DNA of 42,887 nt from Ascoidea asiatica (lineage: Eukaryota > Ascomycota > Saccharomycetes > Ascoideales > Ascoideaceae). Made by a program: the position numbers and the translations under genes. Positions 1 through 11,231 of the stretch are shown here, in pieces. Every line of letters starts with the position of its first letter. Position 1 is the stretch's first letter. Location: the NCBI GenBank assembly GCA_001600695.1, contig BCKQ01000018.1, positions 270,194 through 313,080 on the forward strand, given 5' to 3'. Below the pieces are notes generated by a model. The model was not told the origin of the DNA and ran no database searches. It worked only from the letters and a program-made list of their open reading frames with translations.

Positions 1-617
1 CCTGCTTAGACTGACAATAAGCATCCAATTAAAACGTTTTTCAATCATTCTCAAAAATTACTAAATGGTGATAGATGAAAATTAACTACAATCTCTTGGG
101 CCTTCGATTTGTAAACGTGGGGCTATTTGATTGTTAATCATTTTATTCTTTTATTGGAATTGTCTTCGGCCATGCTAGGCTATTCTTAAACTTTCTAAAA
201 TTTCATAAATTGTTCTACGACTACATTTTATTGCGTTCTCCGAACTTCCGTGTGCATGTTAAATATACTAGAACGTTCTGGGTCTGCATTATTTATTTTT
301 TCTTTCAAGTTCTGTGTGCATCTCGAATGTATTGGAATCTTTGTGTTTGTTCTTAGAATGACGTAGTGTCTTTTAGAATAATACTTTATTTTATTTTATT
401 TCTTAAGTATGGGAACTGAACTTTCACATACTAAATTTACAAATTTATTCTTAAGATGGGTTACCCGCTCCTATTTTCCACTAATATTAATAGGGCACTT
501 ACCTCCCTTATTTTTTATATAATTTTTATATATTTTATATTTTAATTAACAATTGTTTATAATTTGAATTAGATATCTTCTTAGTAATAATTAGATATTT
601 CGTTCGAACTACTATCA
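1..617 (+). mobile_element. 3' end of a second LTR retrotransposon copy, cut by the window edge
   Basis: The first 617 bases match 39212-39828 almost base for base. Positions 1-127 correspond to the last internal bases of the element and 128-617 to its 3' LTR, so a further copy in the same orientation extends to the left of the window. The piece keeps the TAG at 7-9 and the downstream TGA also seen in the full-length copy, so those stops are shared between copies. Whether the off-window part is complete cannot be seen. Confidence 0.9.
128..617 (+). repeat. LTR, 490 bp (left copy)
   Basis: The LTR starts TGATTGT and ends ACTATCA; the other two copies end ACAATCA, so the terminal inverted repeat has one substitution here. 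By hand I count about 27 differences from the 39339-39828 LTR (roughly 5-6%). The TATAAATA box of the other copies is TATTAATA here (about 485-492). The Reb1-like TTACCCG at 461-467 is kept, and so is the palindrome AGAACGTTCT at 270-279. Confidence 0.92.
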
Positions 618-2229
618 TTTGGCTAGAATACTGAAATGTAGTGGAGTGAATACTCTCTAATATTGGGCAATACGAAATATATTTTAATCCTCATATTAAC
701 TTCACTATCAATATTTTATTGAATAAATACTGGATAATTATTGAATATAAGTGATTATTAGAGAATATTATTCTTAATTTATATGCGTATCTAAATTAGA
801 TATTTAACAAAAAGAATAGATTGGTTCAATTTATTAAATCTTTTGATAATCAAGAACTGAAAAATCAATTTAAATGTTTTTAACGTTAACTCCTGCCAAT
901 TAAAATATTCAATTTGTATTCATTTCCTTCTTGGACAATGACAAATAACAGTTTTCTGTAACTGCAGTTTTAGATTAAAAACGTATTTTTTTTCAACCAC
1001 TTTCATATCTTTTTCTGGAGATAATATAACTTCCAGATACACCTTCATACCATTTCAATAACGTTGAATATTTTTATCGTATTATTATTTCCTGATAGTT
1101 TCCCACAAATTGAGACATCATTAACGGTTAATTATTATTTTCAGATAGTAAAATATTTACTCCTAAATGGTTTCAAATGAAATCATTCTTTTTTTATTAT
1201 TTTCGAATTTGAGAAAATAAAGATAAATTTTTTACTGATTTAATTGTGTTCCTGGCCTTTTTGTTAGGATAATTTGAATTTATGGCAACATGCATTAAGA
1301 TAAACTGCCAATATTTGATACTGTGTCTAATATCTAAACTGAAATAACAAATAGTAGTTTATAATTCACGTAAGTTTAATGAACACTGAAAGTTACATAA
1401 ACTGAAAATTATTAATATAAAGTGCTGAAGTATGCTTTGATTTGAAACTTTTAAAAGTTCTTCATTTTAAGATTTAAAGCCTTTCTATATATTTGATTTT
1501 TAATATAAATATTTCAGAATTTTAAGTATATTTGCCTGTGCTTAGGTATTTACTGTACTAATACCTGTAGTATTAATGTTTTTGCCTATGTTTATCTAAT
1601 AAAAAGTATTAATCATTTAAACAGAAATTATAATTATTCCGAAAATTAAAAATTCTTTTTAAATCTATTTATTTGGAATCTGGTTTCCTCATAAACTGTT
1701 ATGATATTACTAATATTAATATTAATTGAATGAATCTAATAATAGTCAATCTTCTATTTGAAGAATGTAAGATATTTTTCAATATTATTATTGATAAAAA
1801 ATAAATTAATAATAATTTCCATTTCAACTCATTTTTTTATCTAAACATTGATTCAATGTTATTGTATATTAAATTATTATTATTTTCAATATATTATTAT
1901 AAAAAATACAAAATATTAGATCTTAAATATTACTTTGTTTGAAAATATATTAAATTATTACTTGATATATTATTATCTTGATTTTCCTTTCATTTTTAAT
2001 ACGTACACTGAAAATTATTAATAATGAGGAATTTCTTCTTTTACTTTTACTAAGATATATACTTTTAATTTTTCTTTTCTTTTTTACGACTAAATAAACT
2101 AAAAGTACTACAATTCATTCACTCTTTAAATAAAATAATTCAAATAAATAATTTACATATATTATTCATATAAATCTTTAAATAATTTATTTGAATTGAT
2201 TTGAATTATATCTCAAAGATATTCAAATA
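618..2229. other. AT-rich intergenic region upstream of the IRA gene
   Basis: This is about 1.6 kb of very AT-rich DNA between the left LTR and the IRA start codon. I see no ORF worth calling, no tRNA and no GC-rich island. The last 200 bases are A/T runs, as expected for a yeast promoter and 5' leader. Confidence 0.6.
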
Positions 2230-5200
2230 ATGGCTCTTGATCCAAACTCAAATTTACAAGTAATTAAACAAAAAGAAAATGATTCAATTTCCATTTTATC
2301 AAATGACAATAATACAAATAGTAATATTAATGAATCTCCAATAAGTTTTTTAATAAAACGAATTAAGATTTTATTATCTTCTTCAAGAAAATCTTCTATA
2401 TATGATATCGAAAATAATCCTATTTTTATTCAAACAAGAAAAACTTTACTATCCTTATCAATTAATAAGTCTTTCATACAACAATTTATAATCTCTTCAG
2501 TTAATTTATTAAATGAATTAAATAAATCTGATAATTATTTACCAATTGAGAAAAAAAATGATGAGAATTTAACTTCAATTTTAATTATTTTAAGATTAAT
2601 TTCTTCAGCTCTTGAAACAACTTGGTTAAATTCAAATAATTTAAGCAATAATTCTTCCGCAAATTCTAATAAAAACAAAACTAATAATAATGTTACTATA
2701 TTTGAAACTCCAATTTTTTCAAATAGTATAAATACTTCAAGTAATATTTATTTTAATATTTTACATCCTTCAATTTTTCATTCTTCAAATAATGATCTAC
2801 CTTTATTAAAGTCAATATCTGTTTCAAATTGTTTAGACATTTTATCTCAATTGAGATCTTCTACTTTAATACATAATGAATTAATCAATCTCAAAAATAT
2901 AAATAATTTTCAAAAAGATGATTCATTTCTAAATTTAATTATAAATCAATCTTCAAATTTAAATAATACACAAAAATTCTTAATTCAAAATATTGATTAT
3001 AATTCAAATTTGATTTTAAGATATCTTTCAGCTTCAAATCAAGATGATTATTCAAATCACTTAATTAACAAAATTGTTACTTTGAATCATGATAATGATA
3101 ATGATAATAATATAATTTCTTCAATTGATCAATCTTTATATAAATACTTTGATTTATTTAATTTCATTTATTTATCTCCTTCCTTAATCATTGATTATTT
3201 CAAAAAGATTTGGGATTTATTAATCGTCGTTAAAAAATCAATAAATCAACAATTAATACTTTCCTTTTTTACAAATTCTATTAAATATTGGATAGTATCA
3301 AAACCAGAAGAATATTTATCTTCCACTTCTCTTTCCTTGACTCCAAATTCGAACAAATCTAAAAAAGATTCAAGTACAACTTCATTATCTCAAGAGGCTG
3401 AAAAATTATTTGATTACATTTACCCTAATTTTGATTCTGCAAAGTCAACATTTAGATCATCAAATCGATTTTTAGCAATTTTCTTAGCATTATCTCCTTC
3501 CTCATTCGATTCATTTTTATCAAGTTTAAATTCTAAACTAAGCGCTCTTTCGAGAAGTAAAAAACAAAAGTTTTTAAATACTTTGGTTAAATCTGTTTCT
3601 CAATCAAACTCGAATAATGATATCAATGGACTAAATAATATTAATAACATTCCAAATAATTCAAATGCTTCAAATGGAATGAATATAATGTCAGGTTCTG
3701 CCAATTTAATATCTCAATTTGAAGGTTGTTATAGTTTAGTTTCAATATTCACAATCGCTTCTTCAATTCTTCCTTATGAACCAGATCATCCTTTAGTTCA
3801 ATTTTCTAAAAATTATTCTTCTTTGGTGGAAGATTATCTTTCTTTTCAAACAAATACTGCTAGTACTTCTAACAACGATAACTTATTGAACATATATCTA
3901 GATCCTTTAAGAATTGATTTTTTTTGCTGTAGTGCTATTTTAAATCCTGGCCATGTGTTGTTAGATATTATTCAAACTTTGAATGATAAAAATTCAAGTT
4001 TACATAAAATAAAAAACATTACAGAAGGTATTAAAAGGTTGAAAAAATTTCCTACCATGAACAATGCTTTTAACACTTTTATTATAAAGGTTAACTTTTT
4101 ACTAAGAGATTGGATGTTAAAAGTTTCTAATACAATTGAACTGTCTACGTTTCCGGAGGGTGAGGGTGTTTCAAGAATGAAATTCAATGATCAAAATCTG
4201 AGCCTGAGCTCCCTTGGTTCATCAATTACTGTTTCTACATCTCATACTAATAGTAACAACAACAGTAATGGTAGCCCTAATATTAGTAATAATGGAAGCA
4301 ACTTAGGTCCTAATATGAACATGCAAAGTTCTATCTCTCCTTCAATGTCAAGTCTTGCTCCAAGTACTACAATAAATGGAAACAGTAAAATTCCTAAACA
4401 TGCTTCCACTAATATGACTTCTAAGAATAGTAAGAAACACAATTATACTTATATCAGAAATAACAGCCGAAATGTAAAAGACAAAAAAAAAGAGAACTCC
4501 TTTAAATTCACAAAAATTAAAGATAAACTTGACAAAAATAATAATCCTCATCTCCATTCGAAGCAATCAATGGCAAATTTCAGTAATGGCCAAGCTCCTA
4601 CTCATCATCAAAGCTCTTCCAGTGGCAGTGACATTTTAGTAAATAGTAGCAGCACCATGACTTCATTATCATCCACCACAGGCATACCTAATGAAAATTA
4701 CCTTTCGTCAGATAGTGTTACCGACTTCAATTTAAGTACTTTCAACACAATAATTAAATTGAAAGCCGCTGAATATCAAAGAAAGTTATCCGATTCTAAA
4801 TACATTACTAGAGAAATCTTGTCAAATTCTTTTGATATATTCTCTTTTTGTCCATATTTGTTTCTATTCTCAAATGCGGAACAATCCCTCACAAATGAAG
4901 CTCCAATTCTCAATCCTTCTATAAAAAATTCTGATTTAGCTGAAGTATTTAAAAATTCGGCCTCGTATCTTTCATGCGTTAATATAGCTCTTCTTGACAA
5001 CAATCGCGTTCTTAATGAATCTGCTTTGAAATTTATAATGGGATTGTTAAAGATTACAAAAGATTTTGAAACTAACAAAATATTTGCTGCCTATGTTTCT
5101 TCAAATCTTCTTTTATTGGAATTATCTGAAAGCTTACTTGAATTTAGTCTCACCGAGCCGAAAGTCAACAATATATTAAACTTGATAACTACAATACTCA

Positions 5201-8200
5201 AAACTCGTCATCTGGTTGTCAAGAAAACAAATTTATCAAAACTTTCAGAAACTCTTTCTGATCCTAATGATTTCTCTAGATCTAATAGAGCTGCTCATTC
5301 CGGTATTATAGATATATGTAAGAGATTATACTACCAACTTGAAAAAAGTTTATTTGTCTGTACGTGCTCACCTGAGATTGATTCTTACAATTTAATAAAA
5401 AGTTCAGGCTCCTCAATTTTATCTGAATTGGAAATTTTAGACCCTGAAAAAATTATCCTATCCATTAATTTTGATTTCAAATTTTATACTGAAATTAAAA
5501 AAAACAATGATATAATTACCGGTCTAGTTGCAATCCAAAAAAGAATACGAAGTATTTTGTTGAAAATAGAAACTCCATCAATCTCTTTAATTGATTCGTG
5601 GAATTTAATTTACCGAAGATGGTCAGTCTCTTCTAATTCGCCAAGCATTTATAATGACTCGATAGAACAGAGGAATTATGCGGGGTTTCTAGCAGCTACT
5701 TCTGGTGTTTTTTTGAAACCAGAGTTCGAATCAGATCTGGACATAGATGCCGGAATTCCTTCAATTGAACATTTTATTTCTAGACATATAGAACTCCTCG
5801 GATCCGATGATATAATAACAAGAGAATCTGCTAAAGATATTTTATCTAATGATTTACATCCACTTGCGATGGATTTACTTATTGACAATGTCACTGGGAT
5901 AATCAAACAAATCTACAACAAGAAACCGTTGGAGAAAACGGATTTGATTTTACTAGATCAAATATGTTCATTATTCATGTTTGTAATGAATTCTCGCGAC
6001 AAAATTCAAATCCTTAAAATTTCATTGAAAATAATCAATCCCTTATATTTTCTAGTTTACTATATGAATGACTTAAATAGAGATAATATTGATGTGATTA
6101 AAGTGCAAATTAAATTATGCAAGATGCTTTCAATTATCTTTTCATCTCAAGAAAACCTTTTGTTGGGAGGATTGGTAAAACTCAAGAATCAGTTTGTTAG
6201 AATATATTTCAAAAAGTTCGAAAATTCTGTATTCTACCAATTTAATAGCAGACCGGAGAATCCAGGACAAAAGAAGGTTCAAGATGCTGAATTGGATTCT
6301 AAAAAGCAAAGGGAATTAGCTCATATGCATTTAGATTTAGCAGTGGAATCAATTAAAGCTATTGCCATTATGTTGGATGGTCTTTCATTAGAAGTTCCTC
6401 AACCTCAAAATGCAGAAGAATTACTTAGATCAAAAAAAATTGTTTTTGGAAATTTTTTCAGTTTGTTTCTTAGGGTTTTGGAAAAATTTAATTCCACTAA
6501 AGGAAATAAAACCATAGATTCAATTTCAACCAATAGACATAAATACACAGTAATCTCAGAGCAAACAATCCTTGCCTTGACTAACCTATTGAAATCTAAC
6601 TCAGATATAGGCTTGGAAATTGCTCTTCCTTTAGGATTTCATGATAATAGACGTATTAGACTCTCCTTCCTTCATGTTTTTACTAATATAGTGGCAGATA
6701 TTGAGAATGTTGTTAAAAAAGATGAGAATAGACAAATATCCGAATTGGTTACTTCATATAAGAATTTTGAGATTTCACTTGCCGATTCTTGTCCTCCAAT
6801 AGAAGTAGACTCATTGGCGTCTGCCTTGTTACGTATATGGGAATCAAAAGGTAAGGGCATTGACCTTGTAAGTAGCCTTTTGCGTCATGAAATTTTGAAG
6901 CTTTCTAGGCGAACTGATATTTTAAGAAGGAACAGTGTTGCAACAAGAATGCTTTCTTTATATGCAAAAACCGATGGGACGGTTTACATTAAAGCGACCT
7001 TGCAACCAGTTTTGAATCGTTTGATATACAATAATGATTTTTTTGAAGTAGAAAAATTGAACGTCAATGATGTAGATGCTGATGCTAACTTAAGAATATT
7101 CATGATATACTTGAATGATTTAGTTGACGCAATTACAAATTCAGTTAGCTTGGTTCCACCAGAGTTTATGCTGATATGCTCTATTATCGAGAAAGCTTCC
7201 CAAGATAAGTTTAAGGCACCAACCCAATTACTTGGGGTAGGTTCGTTTATTTTTCTAAGGTTTTTTTGTCCTTCAATTGTCAGCCCTGAAATAGATGAAT
7301 TGGTGTCAGCAAAATATGACGCTAAGGCTAAGAGATCATTTATTCAGTTAGCAAAGGTCTTACAAAATATCGCAAACAGATCCATACAATTATTGAAATG
7401 GCCATTGCTATCATCAAAGATGGAAGAGTTGCACAAATTAAGTGAAAAGGTGTTTTCTTTCTTAAGAACAATAACATATGATTGTAAATATAATATTTCT
7501 GAACATGAAAATTCTGAAGCTGATGAACTAGAACTAAATTATTTACATCAATTTATATTTGATCATTGGGCTGAAATTCGCTATAATTTTTTCCAGGAAT
7601 CCTTTAGTGATCCGGTGGAATTATCTAAAAAAGCACTTGTATTTGCTCATTTAGATAAAGCTGTTTCTACTTTTGCTCAGCCTTTAAGGCCAAACGATAA
7701 TGTTATTCCAGATAATATCAGAAATGATACTGAAAATTGTGGAACTCTATATGAATTCATGACAAAGTATTCTTCGAATGACTATTCATCCTTTTTCGAT
7801 ACCCCTTTCATATATGAAAGTATTTCTAGAGATGGGACTCCTACCGTTATATTGACATATTATTTTTTTCAAAAATTAGCAATCAGTTCAGAAGTGTGTA
7901 TGTTTAGATTTTTTCAAGTCATTAGTAAATTTTGGAACACTAAATATTATTTGATAATGGATTACACTTCTTTTAATCCAAATCTGACAATCCTTAACAC
8001 AGATTTATTTGAAATCTTATCACCCGACTTTCTTTGCAAAAACTGTGCTGGAGTTTTTTACTATAATATTTCTGAATATGCTTTTGATTCAGTCCTGAAA
8101 GATATTTCAAGTAGAGATACTAGTAGATTTCTTAACCCTTTTAAAGTCCGTTATGTTTTCTTATCTTCTTTTGATGACCCTCATTTACTCATGTCTTTGG

Positions 8201-10911
8201 GTTTAACCGAAAACTCAAAAAAAATATTGAATGACGTAAGAATAGTTTTCAACGATGTGTCTTTATATTATGAGAAAGAGCAGAAGTATGATCCAATTTC
8301 TTTAAGGATCGGAACTGAATATGTTCAATATGCTTTTAATCAACCTCATAGAATAAAAATTGGTGGCACAATGAAGAATATTCGTCTAGTTAATGTTGTT
8401 TTTGCTGAAAAGATCACTCCTGCTTTAGATTTCAACTTTACTGGAGTTTCAAATGAATTTTGCTTAATTGACGATAATAGTAATACAAAAATGGTACTTG
8501 TATCTTCTAAGAAAGATGAAATTATCAGAAGTTTATATTTTGCCAAAACTAGAGCTATGGAGAACATTGAAGAATCTACTGAGCCTAAATCTATTTATGA
8601 TTTCTTAGGGGAGTTATTCAATATCAATTTCCTTGGGCTTGTTTCTGACTCAGACGAGGTTAGAGCTGAATGTTATACTTCAGTTGGAATTATATTAAGA
8701 TCTTTAAAAATTGATATTGGACGGAATGTGGTAGGCTTTAGTGAGCTAAATTTCCCTAGAGATTATAGTTCATTTGTGATTTCGTTATCAGAACAGCTTG
8801 CTGTTTCATACCCTAAAATAACTTATCAATTCATCAAGGGGTTTTTCAATGCCTATAAAAATACTGGAATACATAAATTATATTGTATTTTATACTGTGC
8901 TCCTTGGATTCGAAATATTTATCATTATGTTTATTCAAATGCTGATGAGAATGGTCCTGAAAAGGCTTCCGAGTTAATCCGAGAGCTTGTAAAATTATCT
9001 ACTTGTGAAAATCAACTAAATTTACTGAATTTTAATATTAATATATGGTCGAAATTGATTGTGGAGAAAGAACTTACTAGTATTGTTGTAGATGAAGTTG
9101 TAATTTCTGCAATGGATCTTGAAGCAGAAGGTGATCATTCTCCACCAGTTATGTCTTTATTAACATCTTCATCTACTAAAGAAATTTGTTTACAAATAGT
9201 AACAAGACTAAGAACAATCATTCAAAAACTTTCTCCTGTTGAAAATGATTCTGTTGCTTCTCAAACCAGTTGGCTAGAAATAACAGTTTTAGTGAAGATA
9301 ACTGTGGGATTATTTTTTGATTCAGAGTCTAATATAGATATATTTTTACCTGATTTATTTTTCCTTTCAAGTATATTATTAAATATTGGACCTTATGAGT
9401 TAAGAAAGTCCCTACATGACTTAGTTATGTGTATTACTCATTGCTTTTTAACAAAATTAAGCAACACTTCCGAAGAGTCTATTAGAATTAAAAATATTAT
9501 TGATGAATTAACTGGGGAAAAAGCCAAATCACTTTTTGGTCTTTATAATTCTAGAAGAAGTTCGATAACAGAAAATAGTTCAATGATTTTTTCCAAAATT
9601 CAAGGTATCGAGCATTTTACAGATTGTTTACTATCTTTAATTACTGACTGTTCTCCTGAACTAAAATCTCAATGGATAAATGTATGGAATTCATATGTCA
9701 GTAAATTGGCCTTCTCAGATGATTCTTTATTAAAACCAAGAGCATTACTTTTAATTGGGTTTTTGAATAAAAATAAAGGAGATACAATTCTAACAATTAA
9801 AACTTTAGATGCTGCATCCAAAACAATTGAAGCAAAAGTCTTTGATAGTCATTTATTTTCTACGCAGGTGTGTGCATTTAATGCATTGTCAAATTTTGTT
9901 GTTGATTCATATTCTATTCCATTGAATTTAGTTAGATTATTTTGGATTGGACTTTCAATTTCTATGATCGACGATGTTTCAATGTATATGACGAGTATTC
10001 AATTATTATCAAAGACTCTTGATATAATAAATAAGAGTAAAATTCTTGAATCTGAGAGTTTTTCTTCAATGCTTTTTTCAAGTAAAAAAGGATTGGAGCC
10101 TGAAATTTCTAGATTTGAAAGATTACTGAATATTAATATAGAAGAAAGACATTTTGATTCTTTAATTTTATATTTAGGATTAAAAGGATTAGTTAATCAA
10201 AAAACTAAGAGTCTTTCAACTACATTTTTAAAGACATTTTTTAAAATAAGATGTAAATCTACAATTCGTTATGCCAAGTCAAAAAATTTAAATACTTTTG
10301 ATTCAAATTCTGTTTCATACTTATTATTTCTTTATTTGATTCTTGATAATGAAGAACTTAAAGAAATAGTTGCACAAGCAGGATTAGATAGTACAAAAGT
10401 TATTGAATTAGGTGAAGATATAACGATACCTAGGGTTGTTGTTGATTACTTACTTACAGGAAAAGCTCAACCACTTGTTTTATTGTTATTGGCTGGATTT
10501 TATTTCAGTTCAAATACAATGGAAAATCAAACAGTCGAGAAATATTTATTATTGGTGAAATTCATTGGTCAACATAATAGTACCCTTCTTCAGTCATTTT
10601 ATTTTGAAATTTATCCTCAACTAAAAAAAATAGCATACGGAGGAGAATCTTTGAATACCCTTAGTATAACATATGATATTATAACTGATGCTTCAGAAAC
10701 AAATCAAGAAATAGATTTCGCATCAAGTAGAAAATCTAGTGAAGATTTACTAAAAAAAAATAATATAATAGGAATTAAACAATTTAAATTCGTTGATTTG
10801 TTCTATTCAAAGGATAAAAATTCATTAGTTGATGAATTAACTTTAGCTAAATTGAAGGAAATTTCAGCAATGATTAAAAAGGTAACAGATCTGTTAAGTA
10901 GTGGTAACTAG
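2230..10911 (+). CDS. IRA2: Ras GTPase-activating protein, Ira1/Ira2 (neurofibromin) family
   Basis: This 2893-residue protein should stimulate GTP hydrolysis on Ras and so dampen the cAMP/PKA pathway at membranes. The Ras-GAP domain lies at about residues 1500-1810. An ILRRNS segment near residue 1566 corresponds to the arginine-finger loop (FRGNS in neurofibromin), and the FLRFFCPSIVSP block at about 1676-1687 is the Ras-GAP signature helix. Residues about 1860-2010 resemble the Sec14-like module and about 2020-2110 the PH-like module that follow the GAP domain in this family. The first 800 residues are Asn/Ser-rich and poorly conserved. The length is close to S. cerevisiae Ira1/2 (about 3080). 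A single IRA gene is seen here, so the IRA1 versus IRA2 label is arbitrary. The start is the first ATG of an uninterrupted frame, preceded by AT-rich leader, and the stop is TAG. Confidence 0.95.
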   Translation: MALDPNSNLQVIKQKENDSISILSNDNNTNSNINESPISFLIKRIKILLSSSRKSSIYDIENNPIFIQTRKTLLSLSINKSFIQQFIISSVNLLNELNKSDNYLPIEKKNDENLTSILIILRLISSALETTWLNSNNLSNNSSANSNKNKTNNNVTIFETPIFSNSINTSSNIYFNILHPSIFHSSNNDLPLLKSISVSNCLDILSQLRSSTLIHNELINLKNINNFQKDDSFLNLIINQSSNLNNTQKFLIQNIDYNSNLILRYLSASNQDDYSNHLINKIVTLNHDNDNDNNIISSIDQSLYKYFDLFNFIYLSPSLIIDYFKKIWDLLIVVKKSINQQLILSFFTNSIKYWIVSKPEEYLSSTSLSLTPNSNKSKKDSSTTSLSQEAEKLFDYIYPNFDSAKSTFRSSNRFLAIFLALSPSSFDSFLSSLNSKLSALSRSKKQKFLNTLVKSVSQSNSNNDINGLNNINNIPNNSNASNGMNIMSGSANLISQFEGCYSLVSIFTIASSILPYEPDHPLVQFSKNYSSLVEDYLSFQTNTASTSNNDNLLNIYLDPLRIDFFCCSAILNPGHVLLDIIQTLNDKNSSLHKIKNITEGIKRLKKFPTMNNAFNTFIIKVNFLLRDWMLKVSNTIELSTFPEGEGVSRMKFNDQNLSLSSLGSSITVSTSHTNSNNNSNGSPNISNNGSNLGPNMNMQSSISPSMSSLAPSTTINGNSKIPKHASTNMTSKNSKKHNYTYIRNNSRNVKDKKKENSFKFTKIKDKLDKNNNPHLHSKQSMANFSNGQAPTHHQSSSSGSDILVNSSSTMTSLSSTTGIPNENYLSSDSVTDFNLSTFNTIIKLKAAEYQRKLSDSKYITREILSNSFDIFSFCPYLFLFSNAEQSLTNEAPILNPSIKNSDLAEVFKNSASYLSCVNIALLDNNRVLNESALKFIMGLLKITKDFETNKIFAAYVSSNLLLLELSESLLEFSLTEPKVNNILNLITTILKTRHLVVKKTNLSKLSETLSDPNDFSRSNRAAHSGIIDICKRLYYQLEKSLFVCTCSPEIDSYNLIKSSGSSILSELEILDPEKIILSINFDFKFYTEIKKNNDIITGLVAIQKRIRSILLKIETPSISLIDSWNLIYRRWSVSSNSPSIYNDSIEQRNYAGFLAATSGVFLKPEFESDLDIDAGIPSIEHFISRHIELLGSDDIITRESAKDILSNDLHPLAMDLLIDNVTGIIKQIYNKKPLEKTDLILLDQICSLFMFVMNSRDKIQILKISLKIINPLYFLVYYMNDLNRDNIDVIKVQIKLCKMLSIIFSSQENLLLGGLVKLKNQFVRIYFKKFENSVFYQFNSRPENPGQKKVQDAELDSKKQRELAHMHLDLAVESIKAIAIMLDGLSLEVPQPQNAEELLRSKKIVFGNFFSLFLRVLEKFNSTKGNKTIDSISTNRHKYTVISEQTILALTNLLKSNSDIGLEIALPLGFHDNRRIRLSFLHVFTNIVADIENVVKKDENRQISELVTSYKNFEISLADSCPPIEVDSLASALLRIWESKGKGIDLVSSLLRHEILKLSRRTDILRRNSVATRMLSLYAKTDGTVYIKATLQPVLNRLIYNNDFFEVEKLNVNDVDADANLRIFMIYLNDLVDAITNSVSLVPPEFMLICSIIEKASQDKFKAPTQLLGVGSFIFLRFFCPSIVSPEIDELVSAKYDAKAKRSFIQLAKVLQNIANRSIQLLKWPLLSSKMEELHKLSEKVFSFLRTITYDCKYNISEHENSEADELELNYLHQFIFDHWAEIRYNFFQESFSDPVELSKKALVFAHLDKAVSTFAQPLRPNDNVIPDNIRNDTENCGTLYEFMTKYSSNDYSSFFDTPFIYESISRDGTPTVILTYYFFQKLAISSEVCMFRFFQVISKFWNTKYYLIMDYTSFNPNLTILNTDLFEILSPDFLCKNCAGVFYYNISEYAFDSVLKDISSRDTSRFLNPFKVRYVFLSSFDDPHLLMSLGLTENSKKILNDVRIVFNDVSLYYEKEQKYDPISLRIGTEYVQYAFNQPHRIKIGGTMKNIRLVNVVFAEKITPALDFNFTGVSNEFCLIDDNSNTKMVLVSSKKDEIIRSLYFAKTRAMENIEESTEPKSIYDFLGELFNINFLGLVSDSDEVRAECYTSVGIILRSLKIDIGRNVVGFSELNFPRDYSSFVISLSEQLAVSYPKITYQFIKGFFNAYKNTGIHKLYCILYCAPWIRNIYHYVYSNADENGPEKASELIRELVKLSTCENQLNLLNFNINIWSKLIVEKELTSIVVDEVVISAMDLEAEGDHSPPVMSLLTSSSTKEICLQIVTRLRTIIQKLSPVENDSVASQTSWLEITVLVKITVGLFFDSESNIDIFLPDLFFLSSILLNIGPYELRKSLHDLVMCITHCFLTKLSNTSEESIRIKNIIDELTGEKAKSLFGLYNSRRSSITENSSMIFSKIQGIEHFTDCLLSLITDCSPELKSQWINVWNSYVSKLAFSDDSLLKPRALLLIGFLNKNKGDTILTIKTLDAASKTIEAKVFDSHLFSTQVCAFNALSNFVVDSYSIPLNLVRLFWIGLSISMIDDVSMYMTSIQLLSKTLDIINKSKILESESFSSMLFSSKKGLEPEISRFERLLNINIEERHFDSLILYLGLKGLVNQKTKSLSTTFLKTFFKIRCKSTIRYAKSKNLNTFDSNSVSYLLFLYLILDNEELKEIVAQAGLDSTKVIELGEDITIPRVVVDYLLTGKAQPLVLLLLAGFYFSSNTMENQTVEKYLLLVKFIGQHNSTLLQSFYFEIYPQLKKIAYGGESLNTLSITYDIITDASETNQEIDFASSRKSSEDLLKKNNIIGIKQFKFVDLFYSKDKNSLVDELTLAKLKEISAMIKKVTDLLSSGN

Positions 10912-11231
10912 CCTCTTTCTTCTTTATTTTCTCTTTTTTTTTTTTCTCTCAACATCGTCTCCTTCTTTCTAAAAATCATGACATTTTTTAAGATTTTAGG
11001 AACTTTTCGACCAAATTTGAATAATTTGTAAATCATACTTTTTCTTTTTTTTTTTCTTTGCTTTATTAAATACTCTTCTGAAATGCGTTTTTTTTAACTT
11101 TTTGTTTAAGTTTTGTTTTATTTATTATGTTTTATTTCTATTGTATTTTTTTATCACTCTCTCCGTCTTTATAAATATTTTATGAATAAATTATCAACTA
11201 TCTAAATATATCATATTCCTGAAAATAGTAA
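10912..11231. terminator. Shared 3' region of the convergent IRA and REX4 genes
   Basis: These 320 bp lie between two convergent stop codons and consist of T-rich and TA-rich runs, including TTTTTTTTTT-like stretches near 10930 and 11050. This is the usual composition of yeast 3' ends. No other feature is visible. Confidence 0.5.
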
